From positions 19,890,640 to 19,954,639 of the forward strand of contig CM023483.1 in NCBI GenBank assembly GCA_013339685.2: a DNA stretch of 64,000 nt, given 5' to 3'. A model generated the notes under the pieces. The model was given only the letters and a program-made list of their open reading frames with translations. It ran no database searches and was not told where the DNA came from. A program made the translations under genes and the position numbers. The DNA comes from Hyalomma asiaticum. Its lineage: Eukaryota; Arthropoda; Arachnida; Ixodida; Ixodidae. Below, in pieces: positions 12,333-23,742 of this stretch (positions are counted from its first letter, which is position 1; every line of letters begins with the position of its first letter).

Positions 12333-12574
12333 TAATAATCTCTGGGGTTTGACGTCTTAAAAGCAGGATATGATTATGAGAGACGGCTTAGCGAAGGATT
12401 CTGGAAATTCCTACCACCTGGTGTTCTTCAGCGTACGTGCACTGACATCGCACAGTACACGGGCCTCTAGCAGTTGGCTTCAATCTAAATGCCGCCGTCG
12501 CGGCCGGGATTCGATCCCGCAACCTTCGGGTTAGCAGTCAAGTTCAATAGCCAGCAGATCACCGCGGCGTAGTG
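12333..12574 (-). mobile_element. Ruka-like SINE, old copy
   Basis: Minus-strand copy. Diagnostic blocks visible on the plus strand are TGATTATGAGAGACGG, CACTGACATCGCACAGTACACGGGCC, and a tRNA-like part with GGGATTCGATCCCGC (the complement of the Pol III B box). Many substitutions separate it from the copies at 35 and 50 kb, so it is an old insertion. No target-site duplication is discernible. Confidence 0.8.
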
Positions 12575-12875
12575 TTGCGAAGGAGAGATAACTATGGTGA
12601 ATCGAACGCACAAGTAACGAACTATTCTCAGTGGCGGTATAAGTATACGTGTATCGGTACGCTCAGACCTTTGGAACGTTGGCTCTCAAACATCACGTGT
12701 GTACACTGGCCCTGTTGCACAATCCCATTTCTGGAAGGCAATTGGCGAACATTTTACGCAAAGGCTCATAATAAACTAATTTTTAACCGTACTAATACCA
12801 TCACAAATATACAAAAAAGCAATGAGACAGTAAACTGTAATGGAATACCAAAGAGGTCTTTAGTGCAATACGTAT

Positions 12876-12965
12876 AAAAGGTAGTGACTATAATGAATCA
12901 GGAACAGACGTGGTGGTATGTGCAAGGCGTCGTTAAAATCTTGGTAGCTAGGTAGCACTGAGAGG
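12876..12965. repeat. Dispersed repeat X, copy 1
   Basis: About 90 bp beginning AGGTAGTGACTATAATG, containing GGAACAGACG and AAAATCTTGGTAGC. It recurs in the same orientation at 14393-14480. Family unknown. Confidence 0.7.
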
Positions 12966-14392
12966 GTGCGTAGCATCCTCACTTCAGGGTGGTGGCGCAA
13001 TTCGAGGAGCTACAAAGACTGATCAATGATCGCCTGTACTGCGCAGCAAAGAGGAGAACGAGGTGATCAGCACTTCAGGACCTGGTGCGATATGAGCGAC
13101 CAGACAACAGAATTTGTGTGGAGTACCGCCATCCGCAGGCTCCCAAAGAGAAAGAAGAAACTTGGATAGAATAAAAATGTACTTATCCTTTGAAACCAAG
13201 ACATACAAGAAGACCACTTGAAGTCTGTAAGGGGCCCAAGTTCGCCTTTCAGTGCTTCCCGCTGCCTGTCGGTAACTTGGTCTGCGCTTGCCTGTCTATT
13301 TTACTTCTTTGTTGCGTCTCGTCTACCACGCAGTTTGCGAGAAGATGGCCAGAAAATGTCGTTGGTGCTAGCGTTTCTACAAAAGTTTCTGCAAGTTTCT
13401 GCCCCGGCGAATACAGTGTGAATGCCAGGGCACGGAAAATCGACTTTAATCCACTAAAGCAAGATTGGATAGTGCAGCTGAAAGCGAGCTTTGAAAGAAG
13501 TCCAGTACTGAATCCTTCAGACTGACAATACCTAAATAATCACACTCTGTTATTTGTTTAGCTCGTGAGCACACTTCGCGGCTTTCATTTTTTATTTGCT
13601 ATGATCAGTCTAACCATACCCTCGGAGCGAGTTTACTCGGCAGCAGCGCTAAAGATATCATCAAGGAATGCAGCTCATTTCGGTTCGTCACAAACACCAC
13701 GTTAGAACATTCATATCGGTTGGTGAAAGCAACTTTGAATTTCTAACACGACTGCAGCCTAATAAATGAAAAATTTTCCCGTACAGCTATTTTTCACCGC
13801 ACACCGCCTTTTGGTCTATGCTCTTCTTTTCTTCGCCCTCCTCGGGTAGGGAGCAAATCAGGAGCTTTTCTGCTTAAGGTGCCAGCCTGTCCCTAATTCG
13901 TTTCCTCTTTTTCTCTCTCCGTCTCTCTCTTGCTTGTAGTAGTAAATGGCTCAAGCATGCCGGAAGCCTTGCTTGAGATTGTCGCAAATACACTGTCCGA
14001 TGCCTAACAAAACCTAACTAGAAATGTTCGGGATTCTTACAATATGGCATAAAAAACAGGAGGATGCCAACCGAAATATGGGCCGTTATATCGAGCTCAT
14101 TTTCGTTGCAGTCCCAAATTTAAAACACAATGGCGAGAGGATAACTTGAAACCAGAAGCAGAATCATCAGGAAACTGTTGATGAACTTGTTAACAAAAAC
14201 GTGTTCCCTCTTTCGTAGCGGCAGCACAAGGTAATCAGTCGGCGAGTAGCATAATGCAGAAATACAGTCGAACAGAATCTTCGCGTCGGCTACTCGCGGG
14301 CTACTGTTATAAAGGCAAGTACATTTTTTCTCATTACAAATTAACATTTGTCTCAAAGCGCAGATAGAGTAAGAGAACTAGGTGACATATAA
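12966..14392. other. Intergenic with a CT-rich repeat fragment
   Basis: No gene is supported; overlapping open frames at 13190-13525 are unrecognised. About 13838-13950 (GGTAGGGAGCAAATC through a CCTCTTTTTCTCTCTC run) looks like a degraded relative of the repeat at 14987-15066 and 55631-55700. Confidence 0.4.
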
Positions 14393-14480
14393 ACTAAAGG
14401 ATAGTGACTATAATGGGCAAGGAACAGACGAGTTGATATGTGCAAAGTGTCACCAAAATCTTGGTAGCAATAGGCCCTGA
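14393..14480. repeat. Dispersed repeat X, copy 2
   Basis: Same orientation as the copy at 12876. Shared blocks are GTGACTATAATG, AAGGAACAGACG, ATATGTGCAA and AAAATCTTGGTAGC. The two copies are 1.5 kb apart and clearly diverged. Confidence 0.7.
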
Positions 14481-14621
14481 GCCTACGCAGGGAGGAGTCA
14501 GCCTGCTAGCCTACCGTTGAGGTGATAAGAAAAACATGCAGTAGTGACTATCAGCTTTATTCAAGGATATTAGAAAGCCGCACAATCAGCTAAATTAGAG
14601 CAGAACGAAATGGTATAGACT

Positions 14622-14697
14622 GTCTGAGAGAGAGAGAGAGAGAGAGATGAAGAGGAAGGCAGGGAGGTTAACCAGATATTCGTCTCCGGTTTGACTG
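14622..14697 (-). repeat. GA-rich AGGGAGGTTAAC repeat
   Basis: A (GA)n run leads into GGAAGGCAGGGAGGTTAACC and then CCGGTTTG. The same text, inverted, is at 14987-15066, and a related copy is at 55631-55700. I remember this as a common tick repeat, probably the end of a retroelement, but cannot name the family. Confidence 0.7.
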
Positions 14698-14986
14698 TCT
14701 GAAATAGGAAGTACAACAAAACGGGAAAAAGCTCACCGGAGCGCATGAGGCGACCCAACGAAAAAAGAAAAAAAAAACGCACTGTGTTAGCAGACAGTGA
14801 CTACCTCCTTTCTAACGCCTTCCGACAGCTGGTATAGGTCCTGAGAAAGCCCAGACGTGGAGCACGGTGCGCGACTGCAGAAGCAAATATTTATCTTTGG
14901 GGTCTACTCAGCGGAGCAAATTAGCGTTACAACTAAAGGCGTAATGGTGCTTTCTTTCTTTTTTCTTTTCCTTGGGGAGGGGGGAG

Positions 14987-15066
14987 GGAGGACCCTCAGC
15001 CCAGCGCACGGTAGCAAACCGGATGCCAACTTCTGATTAACCTCCCTGCCTTCTCTCTCTCTTCTT
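14987..15066 (+). repeat. CT-rich TTAACCTCCCTGCC repeat, inverted partner
   Basis: The run GGTAGCAAACCGGATGCC, ATTAACCTCCCTGCCTTC and then (CT)n is the reverse complement type of the copy at 14622. The two form an inverted pair about 290 bp apart, with their CT/GA ends facing outward. Confidence 0.7.
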
Positions 15067-16401
15067 ACCTCTGTAGCCGGCGTCTGTTATTGCTGTTGGT
15101 TATTAGGCGGAAAGTGAAGGAATAGGTGGTGTACCGTCAGTGGACACAGGAAGGAACTCACCTAGGCGTTGCGCTGACAGAAAGATGTACTCGTACCTGC
15201 GCGCTCGTGGTCGTTCCGGCTTCGTAGCAATCACACAAGAACTTTATCAAACGGCTCTGGAGTTTTTCTGGTGTTTACTACTTGCCACTCGTAGGCGTCA
15301 TGATTGTTACCAGTAATTCTCCATGGCCTCTTTAACGCTTTTTTGTGGACTTAAATAATTCACGTATAGCTCGTAACATATTCATTTCGTGATAATTCTC
15401 ATTTGGAGTTATCGTGACAATTAATGTATCTCACACTTAATCTGATGTTTTGATTTCGTTGAGATAGGAGTTTTTTTGTTTTGTTTTTTTTTTTGTTGCC
15501 CTTTCACAGGCAAGAGGAGGGACGGGGTGTGTAGTCAAGTTGCTTTAGTGCAGCTTCTACTCACCCAATTCTTCATCCAATACATGTGGTAATAATATTC
15601 AATTTAATGTATTACGCACATATCGTAACGCTTCACTTCGCGAACGGCCAAAATACACGAAACACTGCTGCATTGCTTCGATCCAACAGTCATCACGTTC
15701 AACCTGGCCCTTCCAAGCTCTTAATCCCGCTCTTTTGCCTCTGCTTCTCTAGTTTTGGGCCTTTCCCTTTTATTCGTCTGATTGTTTCAATGATCGACGC
15801 CGGCTGTCTTATGAAGGAAAGTACACGTTGTCTTAATGAACCTTTTTTTTTTATCGACACAAGTATCTTCCAAACGGTTGTCCCTTCCCTTTAGCTGGCG
15901 CTCGTGGCACTAGCTCAGTAATCTCTGCTGTCGTTCTTTTTTTTTTTTCTTTCCCACCAAATATGTGTTGGAAAGAACCTTGAAGTTGTGAAACTTGTGC
16001 GTACCTTCGGTAGCTACGTTTGACGCTCGCCTGCTATATAAGCCACGTAACAAATGAATTCTAATAGCTAGATAAGACTAGATCGTGTCACTGAGCTGTA
16101 TCAGAAAAGACCGATGCATATCTCAGCCGACGTCGGTGCAGCCTTCGTTGAGGAAAGTGAAATGTGTCCAGAAAATTTGTAATCCGATGATAGTAACTCA
16201 CAACACTTTGAGACTGTTGTTTTTTTCTGTAATATATTCTCTGCCATGCATACAGTCGGCCAAGTGCGCATAAGACTTTAACTTAGATATTGCTAAGCAC
16301 ATTCTCAAGTACGGCTTATTATGGCTTGGCTGAAAACGACAAAGAAAACACGATTTAGATCTGGCTTTTGAAATCATTCACATAGCTCCTGTTAAACAAA
16401 G
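15067..16401. other. Intergenic, nothing recognised
   Basis: There are T-rich runs at 15470-15495 and 15937-15950. The plus-strand open frame 15586-15894 has no recognised domain. No repeat family was identified. Confidence 0.5.
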
Positions 16402-16568
16402 AAAAAAATCCACGTATGTCCACGGAGTGAATGATGATGAGTGGGCGAAGCTCCGGAAGTTCATCGGCAAAAACCGTGAATCTTCCGTGAATCTTGCCCA
16501 GTACATCATCAAAGACATGACAAACACTTCGTGTCGCCATCTAGCGCTCTCCTATCACACTAGAGCAC

Positions 16569-16620
16569 GATGGATGGATGGATGGATGGATGGATGGATG
16601 GATGGATAGATGGATGGATA
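16569..16620. repeat. (GATG)n microsatellite at a LINE 3' end
   Basis: GATG repeats with one GATA variant. They sit exactly at the 3' terminus of the minus-strand LINE that follows, so the tract is best read as its CATC-type tail. Confidence 0.9.
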
Positions 16621-17845
16621 TTAGGAGCGTCCCCTTTATAACGGGGCGGTAGCCGGGCTACCAAGCTCTAGCTTTATTTCTTTTTCCTCTACAAACATTT
16701 CTTTTCTCGAATCACACATATTTTCACAACTAATTTTTCTCCTCGTCTACCTATTTTATCTAGTTATCGTTGCGCTGTGATGTAACAATCTTACTCGTAC
16801 TACCTTGCGCTTTTGTTTGCTCCATACTTTTGCGCCACCAATACGCTAAGCGCCTTTTACTTATCTCTATCGCCGACATGTTCAGCTTTCCCGTGTTACT
16901 CCTGAAACCCATGGCCTCCTGTAGGGTAGTGTCCACAGCTACACCTGGGTGGACATCTGTACATTCAATCAAAATATGATCTGTCGTTTCCCTAGCTTTT
17001 CCACAGCACGTACATGTGCCCCCTTCTTTATTGAATTTCGCTCTGTAACTTCGGGTTCTCAGGCAACCGGATCTTGCCTCAAACAGTAAAGCGCTTCCCT
17101 TTGAATTATCGTAAAATTTTTCTCTTTGATTTCGTCTTTCCCTTTTCTGTAGTTGTTCAATGACGGCTTCTTCTCCATTCCTGCTATCTAATCCGAGTTC
17201 TCCGCCGCTCTGACCATGCTCTTAACGCTCTTTTTCGTCCCATCCGTTTCGTTACTGGCTGTATACATACTGGCAAGCCTCCTAGTTCTCTTCCTCCATT
17301 GTGAGTCAACGTTCTTCCTATACAAATACCTGAATACTTTCGCTGCTCATATACTTTCTTTCATATTCCTTAATCTCTGTTCGTACCTAATTTTACTCTG
17401 AGCTTCCCTTCCCTTAAAGTCAGACCATCCCATATCCCCCTTAACAGCCTCATTTGTGGTCTTCCCATGGGCGCCCAATGCGAGACGTCCGACCGTGCTC
17501 TGATTCACGTCCAGCCCTGATTGTACCTCTGACCTCATGCACACCACTGAGTTTCCGAATGTAAGTGCTGGCGCCATTACACCTTTCCACAAACCTCGAA
17601 TTACCTCTTACCTGTTGTAACCCCACAGCGCTATATGCTTCATTATTGCGGAGTTCCTCTTTCCTTTAACTATCATAGCTTTTTCTTGTACTTCTATGTA
17701 TCTATTCCCATCATTTATCCATATCCCGAGGTATTTGTACTCTCCTACTCTGGGTATCTCCTTGCCCTGTATTGATATGGTCTGATCGTTGCTGTCATTG
17801 AATATCATCCAGCTGCATTTTGGCACGCAGCGAGCGCATCCGCGC
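16569..17845 (-). pseudogene. 5'-truncated LINE, RT C-terminus and zinc-knuckle
   Basis: Minus-strand remains of a non-LTR retrotransposon. From its 5' side, a fragment at 17608-17859 reads KCSWMIFND, then KEIPRVGEYKYLGIWINDG, the segment just after the RT catalytic core. A second (17347-17592) continues LWKGVMAPALTFGNSV. A third (16760-17020) carries a Cys-His motif, CTCCGKARETTDHILIEC, typical of LINE ORF2 C-termini. The 3' UTR includes GCTACCGCCCCGTTATAAAG, and the element ends in CATC repeats. The catalytic RT core and endonuclease are absent and several stops or frameshifts separate the pieces. It lies within the GCGAAGC-ended repeat. The clade is uncertain. Confidence 0.75.
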
Positions 17846-17893
17846 CATCTATTGGTCAATTCACGTACTAGCTAAGCAGCACCGCAGCGCTCG

Positions 17894-17952
<59 letters not shown>

Positions 17953-19318
17953 GGACGGACGGACGGACGGACGGCCTCCCATACTACTAGTTCCCATACA
18001 TCTCAATGAAGCGAGCACGGCAGCGCCATCACGCCATCTAGTGAGCACTTCACGAACTAGAGGTGGCTACTACAAACGGAGGATGGACAGACCCACGGCA
18101 TAAGGAGCTTCGCCCCTAAAAGAGTGAAAAATATTGGGTCAAGGAACAAGACATATGATGAGGTGAACGCACGCATATGTCCTTGGTTTGCCAGGTGATA
18201 CAGTGCCCTGACAACATGTGTACGCTTCCTAATCACCCTAATCTGCGTACTAACGCTCAACATATTAATTTCGACTTCCACACTGAAGCGGCCCCATCTA
18301 CGCAGAGGGAATCGGCAAGGACATATTTCTGAAGATTCTGCTAAAACACAACGTTGTCGTTGGCGGTGCTTTAGGCTAGTCTTTTTAACGAACACTCCTA
18401 GTCTTTAAGTGTATTGAACTAATCAAGCGTGCAGGCGTGCGAAAACCACGTGACATTATCCTAACGACGTTAATAACAGGAAAGACAAGTTTGATGGGAC
18501 ACAGAAATGTGTTTTCCTTCTGAGATTAGGCACTACACGATTCGTTGACGAAGAGTAAAGAGACAGACGTCGAGCCAAACTTTCGCTGCGAAAGCTAATT
18601 TGCAATGCTAGGTGACGCGAACGTTCCCAGCTTTCTTTTTTTCACCCCCACCATTCGCAATCAGTGCTGGATATCGATCGCTCAAACGCGCTCAGACAGC
18701 GCTGCCGTTTGCTCTTCTGCTCAGACAATTTGCATGTGCTCGCCTTTGGCAGGTGTTCTCGTTTTCGTAGCCTTTGATCCGCTTTGGGAAAAGCCAGGTG
18801 CCGAGCTATGCAGAACGAAAACGGCGGCACATGTCTGGCGAGTGGTGTTTGGACGGCGCTTGTACCAGCAATGCTTGCCTTGCTGCTGCCACTCAAAGCA
18901 ACCTGGCAATGCGATACAATGAACAGAAAACTGCACAGGGCAAAGAATGATGCGATGCATTCTGAATATAACTCCATCACAAATTAAATTACTGACATCC
19001 AAATATACCGTTATTTCATTTTCCGGCGCAGACATTGGCTCACAAACGCTGTAATGGCTTTTGGCTTCTAAGGAACTTAATTATGAGACCAATTATTCGC
19101 CCTTAAGAGTAGATGCACTCAGCGATTCCTCGAATAAAGGTCTACTCCGCACAAAGTCTTCTTCCTTTTCAAAATCAGAGATTGCTTTGTTCAAATATGC
19201 ACCTTACTTGCGCGCCATTTGGTAAATGTTGATGCAAGAACCGCTGCTGTCTTCTTGTACGTTATGCATTGAAAATACAATTTCAAAATTGCACTCCGTG
19301 CTAGTCCCGTAAGCTTCA
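17676..19318 (+). repeat. Tandem duplication, copy 1 (1643 bp)
   Basis: This block is repeated directly and adjacently at 19319-20964. It contains the 5' end of the truncated LINE, the right half of the GCGAAGC-ended repeat with its (GACA)n, and about 1.2 kb of following DNA without a recognised gene. The copies differ by scattered substitutions and small indels: about four substitutions in the first 210 bp, and different flanks around AGAAATGT near 18507 and 20149. Confidence 0.95.
17893..17974. repeat. (GACA)n-(GGAC)n microsatellite
   Basis: GACA repeats pass into GGAC repeats. The homologous tract in the second duplication copy is at 19536-19619 and has a longer GACA part and a shorter GGAC part. 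Confidence 0.95.
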
Positions 19319-19535
19319 TAGCTTTTTCTTGTACTTCTATGTATCTATTCCCATCATTTATCCATATCCCGAGGTATTTGTACTCTCCTACTCTGGGTAT
19401 CTCCTTGCCCTGTATTGATATGGTCTGATCGTTGCTGCCATTGAATATCATCCAGCTGCATTTTGGCACGCAGCGAGCGCCTCCGCGCCATCTATTGATC
19501 AATTCACGTACTAGCTAAGCAGCACCGCAGCGCTC

Positions 19536-19607
<72 letters not shown>

Positions 19608-20964
19608 GGACGGACGGACTCCCATACTACGCGTTCCCATACAACTGAATGAAGCGAGCACGGCAGCGCCATCACGCCATCTAGTGAGCACTTCACGAAC
19701 TAGAGGTGGCTACTACAAACGTAGGATGGACAGACCCACGGCATAAGGAGCTTCGCCCCTAAAAGAGTGAAAAATATTGGTCAAGGAACAAGACATATGA
19801 TGAGGTGAACGCACGCATATGTCCTTGGTTTGCCAGGTGATACCAGTGCCTGACAACATGTGTACGCTTCCTAATCACCCTAATCTGCGTACTAACGCTC
19901 AACATATAATTTCGACTTCAACACTGAAGCGGCCCCATCTACGCAGGGGGAATCGGCAAGGACATATTTCTGAAGATTCTGCTAAAACACAACGTTGTCG
20001 TTGGCGGTGCTTTAGGCTAGTCTTTTTAACGAACACTCCTAGTCTTTAAGTGTATTGAACTAATCAAGCGTGCAGGCGTGCGAAAACCGCGTGACAATAT
20101 CCTAACGACGTTAATAACAGGAAAGACAAGTTTGATGGGACACAGAAATGTCGTGTTGTTTTCCTTCTGGGATTAGGCACTACACGATTCGTTGACGAAG
20201 AGTAAAGAGACAGACGTCAAGCCAAACTTTCGCTGCGAAAGCTAATTTGCAATGCTAGGTGACGCGAACTTTCACAGCTTTCTTTTTTTTCACCCCCACC
20301 ATTCGCAATCAGTGCTGGATATCGATCGCTCAAACGCGCTCAGACAGTGCTGCCGTTTGCTCTTCCGCTCAGACAATTTGCATGTGCTCACCTTTGGCAG
20401 GTGTTTTCGTTTTCGTTGCCTTTGATCCGCTTTGGGAAAAGCCAGCTGCCGAGTTATGCGGGACGAAAACGGCGGCACATGTCTGGCGAGTGGCGAGTGG
20501 CGGCGCTGGTACCAGCAACGCTTGCCTTGCTGCTGCCACTCAAAGCAGCCTGGCAATGCGATACAATCGACAGAAAACTGCACAGGGCAACGAATGAAGC
20601 GATGCATTCTGAACATAGCTCCATCACAAATTAAATTACTGACACCCAAATACACCGTTATTTCCTTTTCCGCTCAGACATGGGCTCACAAACGCTGTAA
20701 TGGCTTTTGGCTACTAAGAAACTAATTATGAGACTAGTTATTCGCCCTTAAGAGTAGTTGCGTTCAGCGATTTCTGGAATAAAGAAGTACTCCGCACAAA
20801 AGTCTTCTCCTTTTTGAAAATCAGAGATTGATTTGTTCAAAAATGCACCTTACTTGCGCGCCATTTGGTATTTGTTGATGCAAGAACCACTGCTGTCTGC
20901 TTGTACGCTATGCATTGAAAATACAACTTCAAAATTGCACTTCGTGCTGGTCCCATAAGCTTCA
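19319..20964 (+). repeat. Tandem duplication, copy 2 (1646 bp)
   Basis: Direct copy of 17676-19318. At the junction, the end of copy 1 (AAGCTTCA) runs straight into the start of copy 2 (TAGCTTTTTCTTG). The three bases TCA occur at the left border (17673-17675), the junction (19316-19318) and the right border (20962-20964). The open frames at 18605-18922 and 20259-20597 are counterparts inside the two copies, are not kept in register, and are not called as genes. Confidence 0.95.
19536..19619. repeat. (GACA)n microsatellite, second copy
   Basis: Counterpart of 17893-17974 within the duplicated block. Confidence 0.95.
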
Positions 20965-21439
20965 CATCTGGCTGTCCATATTTGCTTTGTACACATATTT
21001 TTCAGTGTGTTGTGGTATCCTATATAAAGTATCCACAAATAACAGCTTCCCTAAATCTATGAAACGTAGCAATAACCAGCATGCTACCATAAAGGAACAT
21101 TACATGAGAGGACATGAGCTAATCCTGTTGTGTGGACTAATAAGAAAGCTATAAGGGAAAAGCCGTCGGGTTGATTTCACTGGGCATTCTTGATCGCTTA
21201 GTACTGCGGAATGCTCGATGCGGCCACTGAACTATAACGGTAACTTAAATGCAGTTTTCACTCACACACAAGCAATTAATCTAGACAGCTGGACTCGGCC
21301 TGGTTAAGCTGTCAGCCCCTTTCGTATGTCTCTCTCTCTCAACGCCCTACTCCTGAAGTGTGCTCTCATAAAGTCAATTGCATTTTAAGGACAACATATC
21401 AACGCTTGTTTGTTGCTCTACATACTACAGACGCAAGAA
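20965..21439. other. Intergenic, nothing recognised
   Basis: Unique sequence to the right of the tandem duplication, with no gene or repeat identified. Confidence 0.5.
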
Positions 21440-21575
21440 CTCGCGGTTCCACAAAAATTCATTTCCTGAGGATCCATAGATCTCCCTCAGGGTAAGCAGG
21501 CCATCCTCATATAATGGGCAGTCACAGAGCGGGTATTTCATAATGGTTTCATCTATATAACATGTGATTTGCGAC
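21440..21575 (-). pseudogene. Possible LINE C-terminal scrap
   Basis: Read on the minus strand, one frame gives SQITCYIDETIMKYPLCDCP and then LYEDGLLTLREI. This resembles the Cys/His stretch at the ORF2 C-terminus of RNase H-bearing LINEs (C..DETIEH..CDCP.Y). The fragment is short, the expected histidine is replaced and there is no supporting domain nearby, so this is only a suggestion. Confidence 0.25.
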
Positions 21576-23507
21576 TGACTATATCAACCACTCTTCTAGC
21601 TTACCTGGAACGGTACTACCTCTCCAAATAGGACCAAAGGAAACCGATGGCAACAGCGACTACCAATGTATATCAGTAAGAACACACCATAAAGTTGTAT
21701 GTCAGTGTGAACATTCCACGGTTATCCAAGTAACAAGCCATTTAAGTAACAGGTGCCTCAGTGTTTCGAGCTAGTACACACTAGTTAGCGCGGCGAATTA
21801 GTGCAAGGCAGAGTGGACGTCTTGACCTAATCAGCCCCCTTACACGAGCGGCACAAAAAGTTCTTCTGATGGCTTTGGAGTACCGAGGGAAATTAAGGCA
21901 CCCAGTGGCCTGACTTAGGACAAACATAGCACCGGCGCTGACGCGTGATAACACGAGAGACAAACATCAAGCGGTACAACGAGGGAAAAGCCCATATAGA
22001 AAGCAAGGAAGCGCAATAGGAACACATGCCCAGATGTAAACACTGTCACGAAGTAAGAGCTTAATGCTGTTCGCGGGAGTGCGGGAACGCCGTCAGGCAG
22101 AAATACCACTCCTCGTCGTCCTCAGTGCATTCGCCGTCAGCACCAACGGACTAACGTAGATGGCGCCGAATTAGTGTGATTGAAGCGTGGGCAACACGAA
22201 ATAACTAAGGCGTTCTTGCATTTGTTTTCCTCTTATTTCTTCGTTATTATGAGGCTCTTCATATTCATAACTATAGATTGGGAATGCCAGGTGTCCCGGA
22301 CCACGCATTCATTGTTTGTTGAGCTTATAGAGCTACAAGTTCCTTGCGCATTACAGCGCGCCTGATACATAGCAAAGTTATCAAACAGTTGCGACAGTTT
22401 GTTTTCGCGGGACGCAGTGTAATATAATGCGGTCGATATATTCAGGAAGTGCCCCTCCAAGTGAAGCAGAATATATTCCCGCATAAGGGTCCCACTAACC
22501 TCCACAGTAAACATGTAGCTCTACTGGTGTTATCTAAGCTGAGCCTGGGGGCCATATCTCTAACGTTATGACACAAAATTTTTCGCGCCATTTTAATAAC
22601 AGCTCTCGCCGTGGAAACAATGTTCCGAGAATCAGCCGTACACACAAACATGAGACCCGGCTTTTCCGGGGTGTTTTCTGCGCAGGGAGAGTAAACAATG
22701 TCTCGCGTTGTGATAAAACAATGCAGCGCCCGCATATACAGCACACATAAAATCATGTTATGGAACACGTTGCTTCTCGCTTGTTCACAGAGAAAGGTAT
22801 TGAATTTTAAGCCGTGTGTTTGCTATTGCCCCGAGCGGCCTCTCGGCAGGATAATACCATGTTCTTTTTTTTTTTTGCCTCCTGACGTATACTGCTGTAA
22901 GAGTCAGGCAGCGGCTGACCATGTTTATGATGCTTTTTTTTTTTTTGTCCTGAGACACATCACGTAGACGTTCTCATTTGTTATGCAGCTTTGTATGCTA
23001 CTGTGTTGCATAGTTTTGCTGTAACTTGATTGTTACGTTGTTCGGAATCGCAGTATTAGCGTCTAACTGAAGGTCAGCTTACCAAAAATACCTTGCTTGA
23101 AAGAAGGCCGTGCCCAGCGAACCAGTGAACGACTTTCTTTCAGATGCTGCCTCAAGAAAAGACCAACACGACCTCTCTTCCGTCCTCTCCCCCCCGCCCC
23201 CCCAAAAAAAGGAGGGGGAAAGAGAAAAGAAAGATTCAATGCTTTAAACTAAGACAAAAAAAAAGAACAGGATACAGAGAGCTACACAAATGTAAGAGCC
23301 TATAAAACACACACATTTCATTTTATTTTGGCTTAGACTTGCAAACGCCGAAACGAATAAGGGGTAGAAACAGTGGTAGCGCAATCTTTCGCTGAGCGAG
23401 CTCAATGTACTGACGAGCGATGTAAACCAAGGTCTGTGCCGCCGGCGTTTTACTAAGCTGAGGGACTGCATGTGGGCCGAAAAAAACGCAATTGATCACT
23501 GCATAAT
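21576..23507. other. Unassigned; open frames on the minus strand
   Basis: Two overlapping minus-strand open frames (22233-22514 and 22442-22768) have no recognised domain. There are T-rich runs at 22864 and 22934, and a C-rich/A-rich low-complexity patch at 23185-23215. Confidence 0.35.
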
Positions 23508-23742
23508 TTCTTTCTGGTGTTTTATGCCCTAAAACCACGATATGATTTTGAGAGTCGCTGTAGTGGAAGGCTGCAGATTTTTCAACCATGAGGAATTCTT
23601 TAACGTGCACCGACATCGCACGGTGCACGGCCCTTAACATTTCGCGTCCATCGGAATGCAGCCGCCACGCCCGCGATCCGATTCCGCGACTTTCGGATCA
23701 GCAGCCGAATGCCATTCCCGCTATACCACTGTGGCCTGGCAA
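23508..23742 (-). mobile_element. Ruka-like SINE, near full length
   Basis: Minus-strand copy with TTCTGGTGTTTTATGCCC, TTCTTTAACGTGCACCGACA, ACATTTCGCGTCCATCGGAA and a tRNA-like end, CCACTGTGGCC. The B box is mutated (GATCCGATTCCGC), so Pol III activity is doubtful. No target-site duplication is evident. Confidence 0.85.

Larger units (their letters stand above)
16402..18121 (+). mobile_element. GCGAAGC-ended repeat, split by a LINE
   Basis: The left end (16402-16568) begins with an A-rich run, then GTCCACGGAGTGAATGATGA and GTGGGCGAAGCTCCGG. The right end (about 17845-18121) finishes AAGGAGCTTCGCCCCTAAA. GGGCGAAGCTCC and GGAGCTTCGCCC are exact inverted complements. The same pair of ends encloses 44697-45983, which supports treating them as the two borders of one family. 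The interior here is occupied by a minus-strand LINE (16569-17845) and a GACA/GGAC microsatellite. No transposase is seen; it could be a non-autonomous DNA element or a Helitron-like unit. The exact outer borders are unknown. Confidence 0.6.

Noticed and set aside
18605..20597. Pair of similar open frames suggesting a two-gene family
   Set aside because: They are the same DNA in the two copies of the tandem duplication. Indels shift the frames relative to each other, so there is no sign of selection on a protein.
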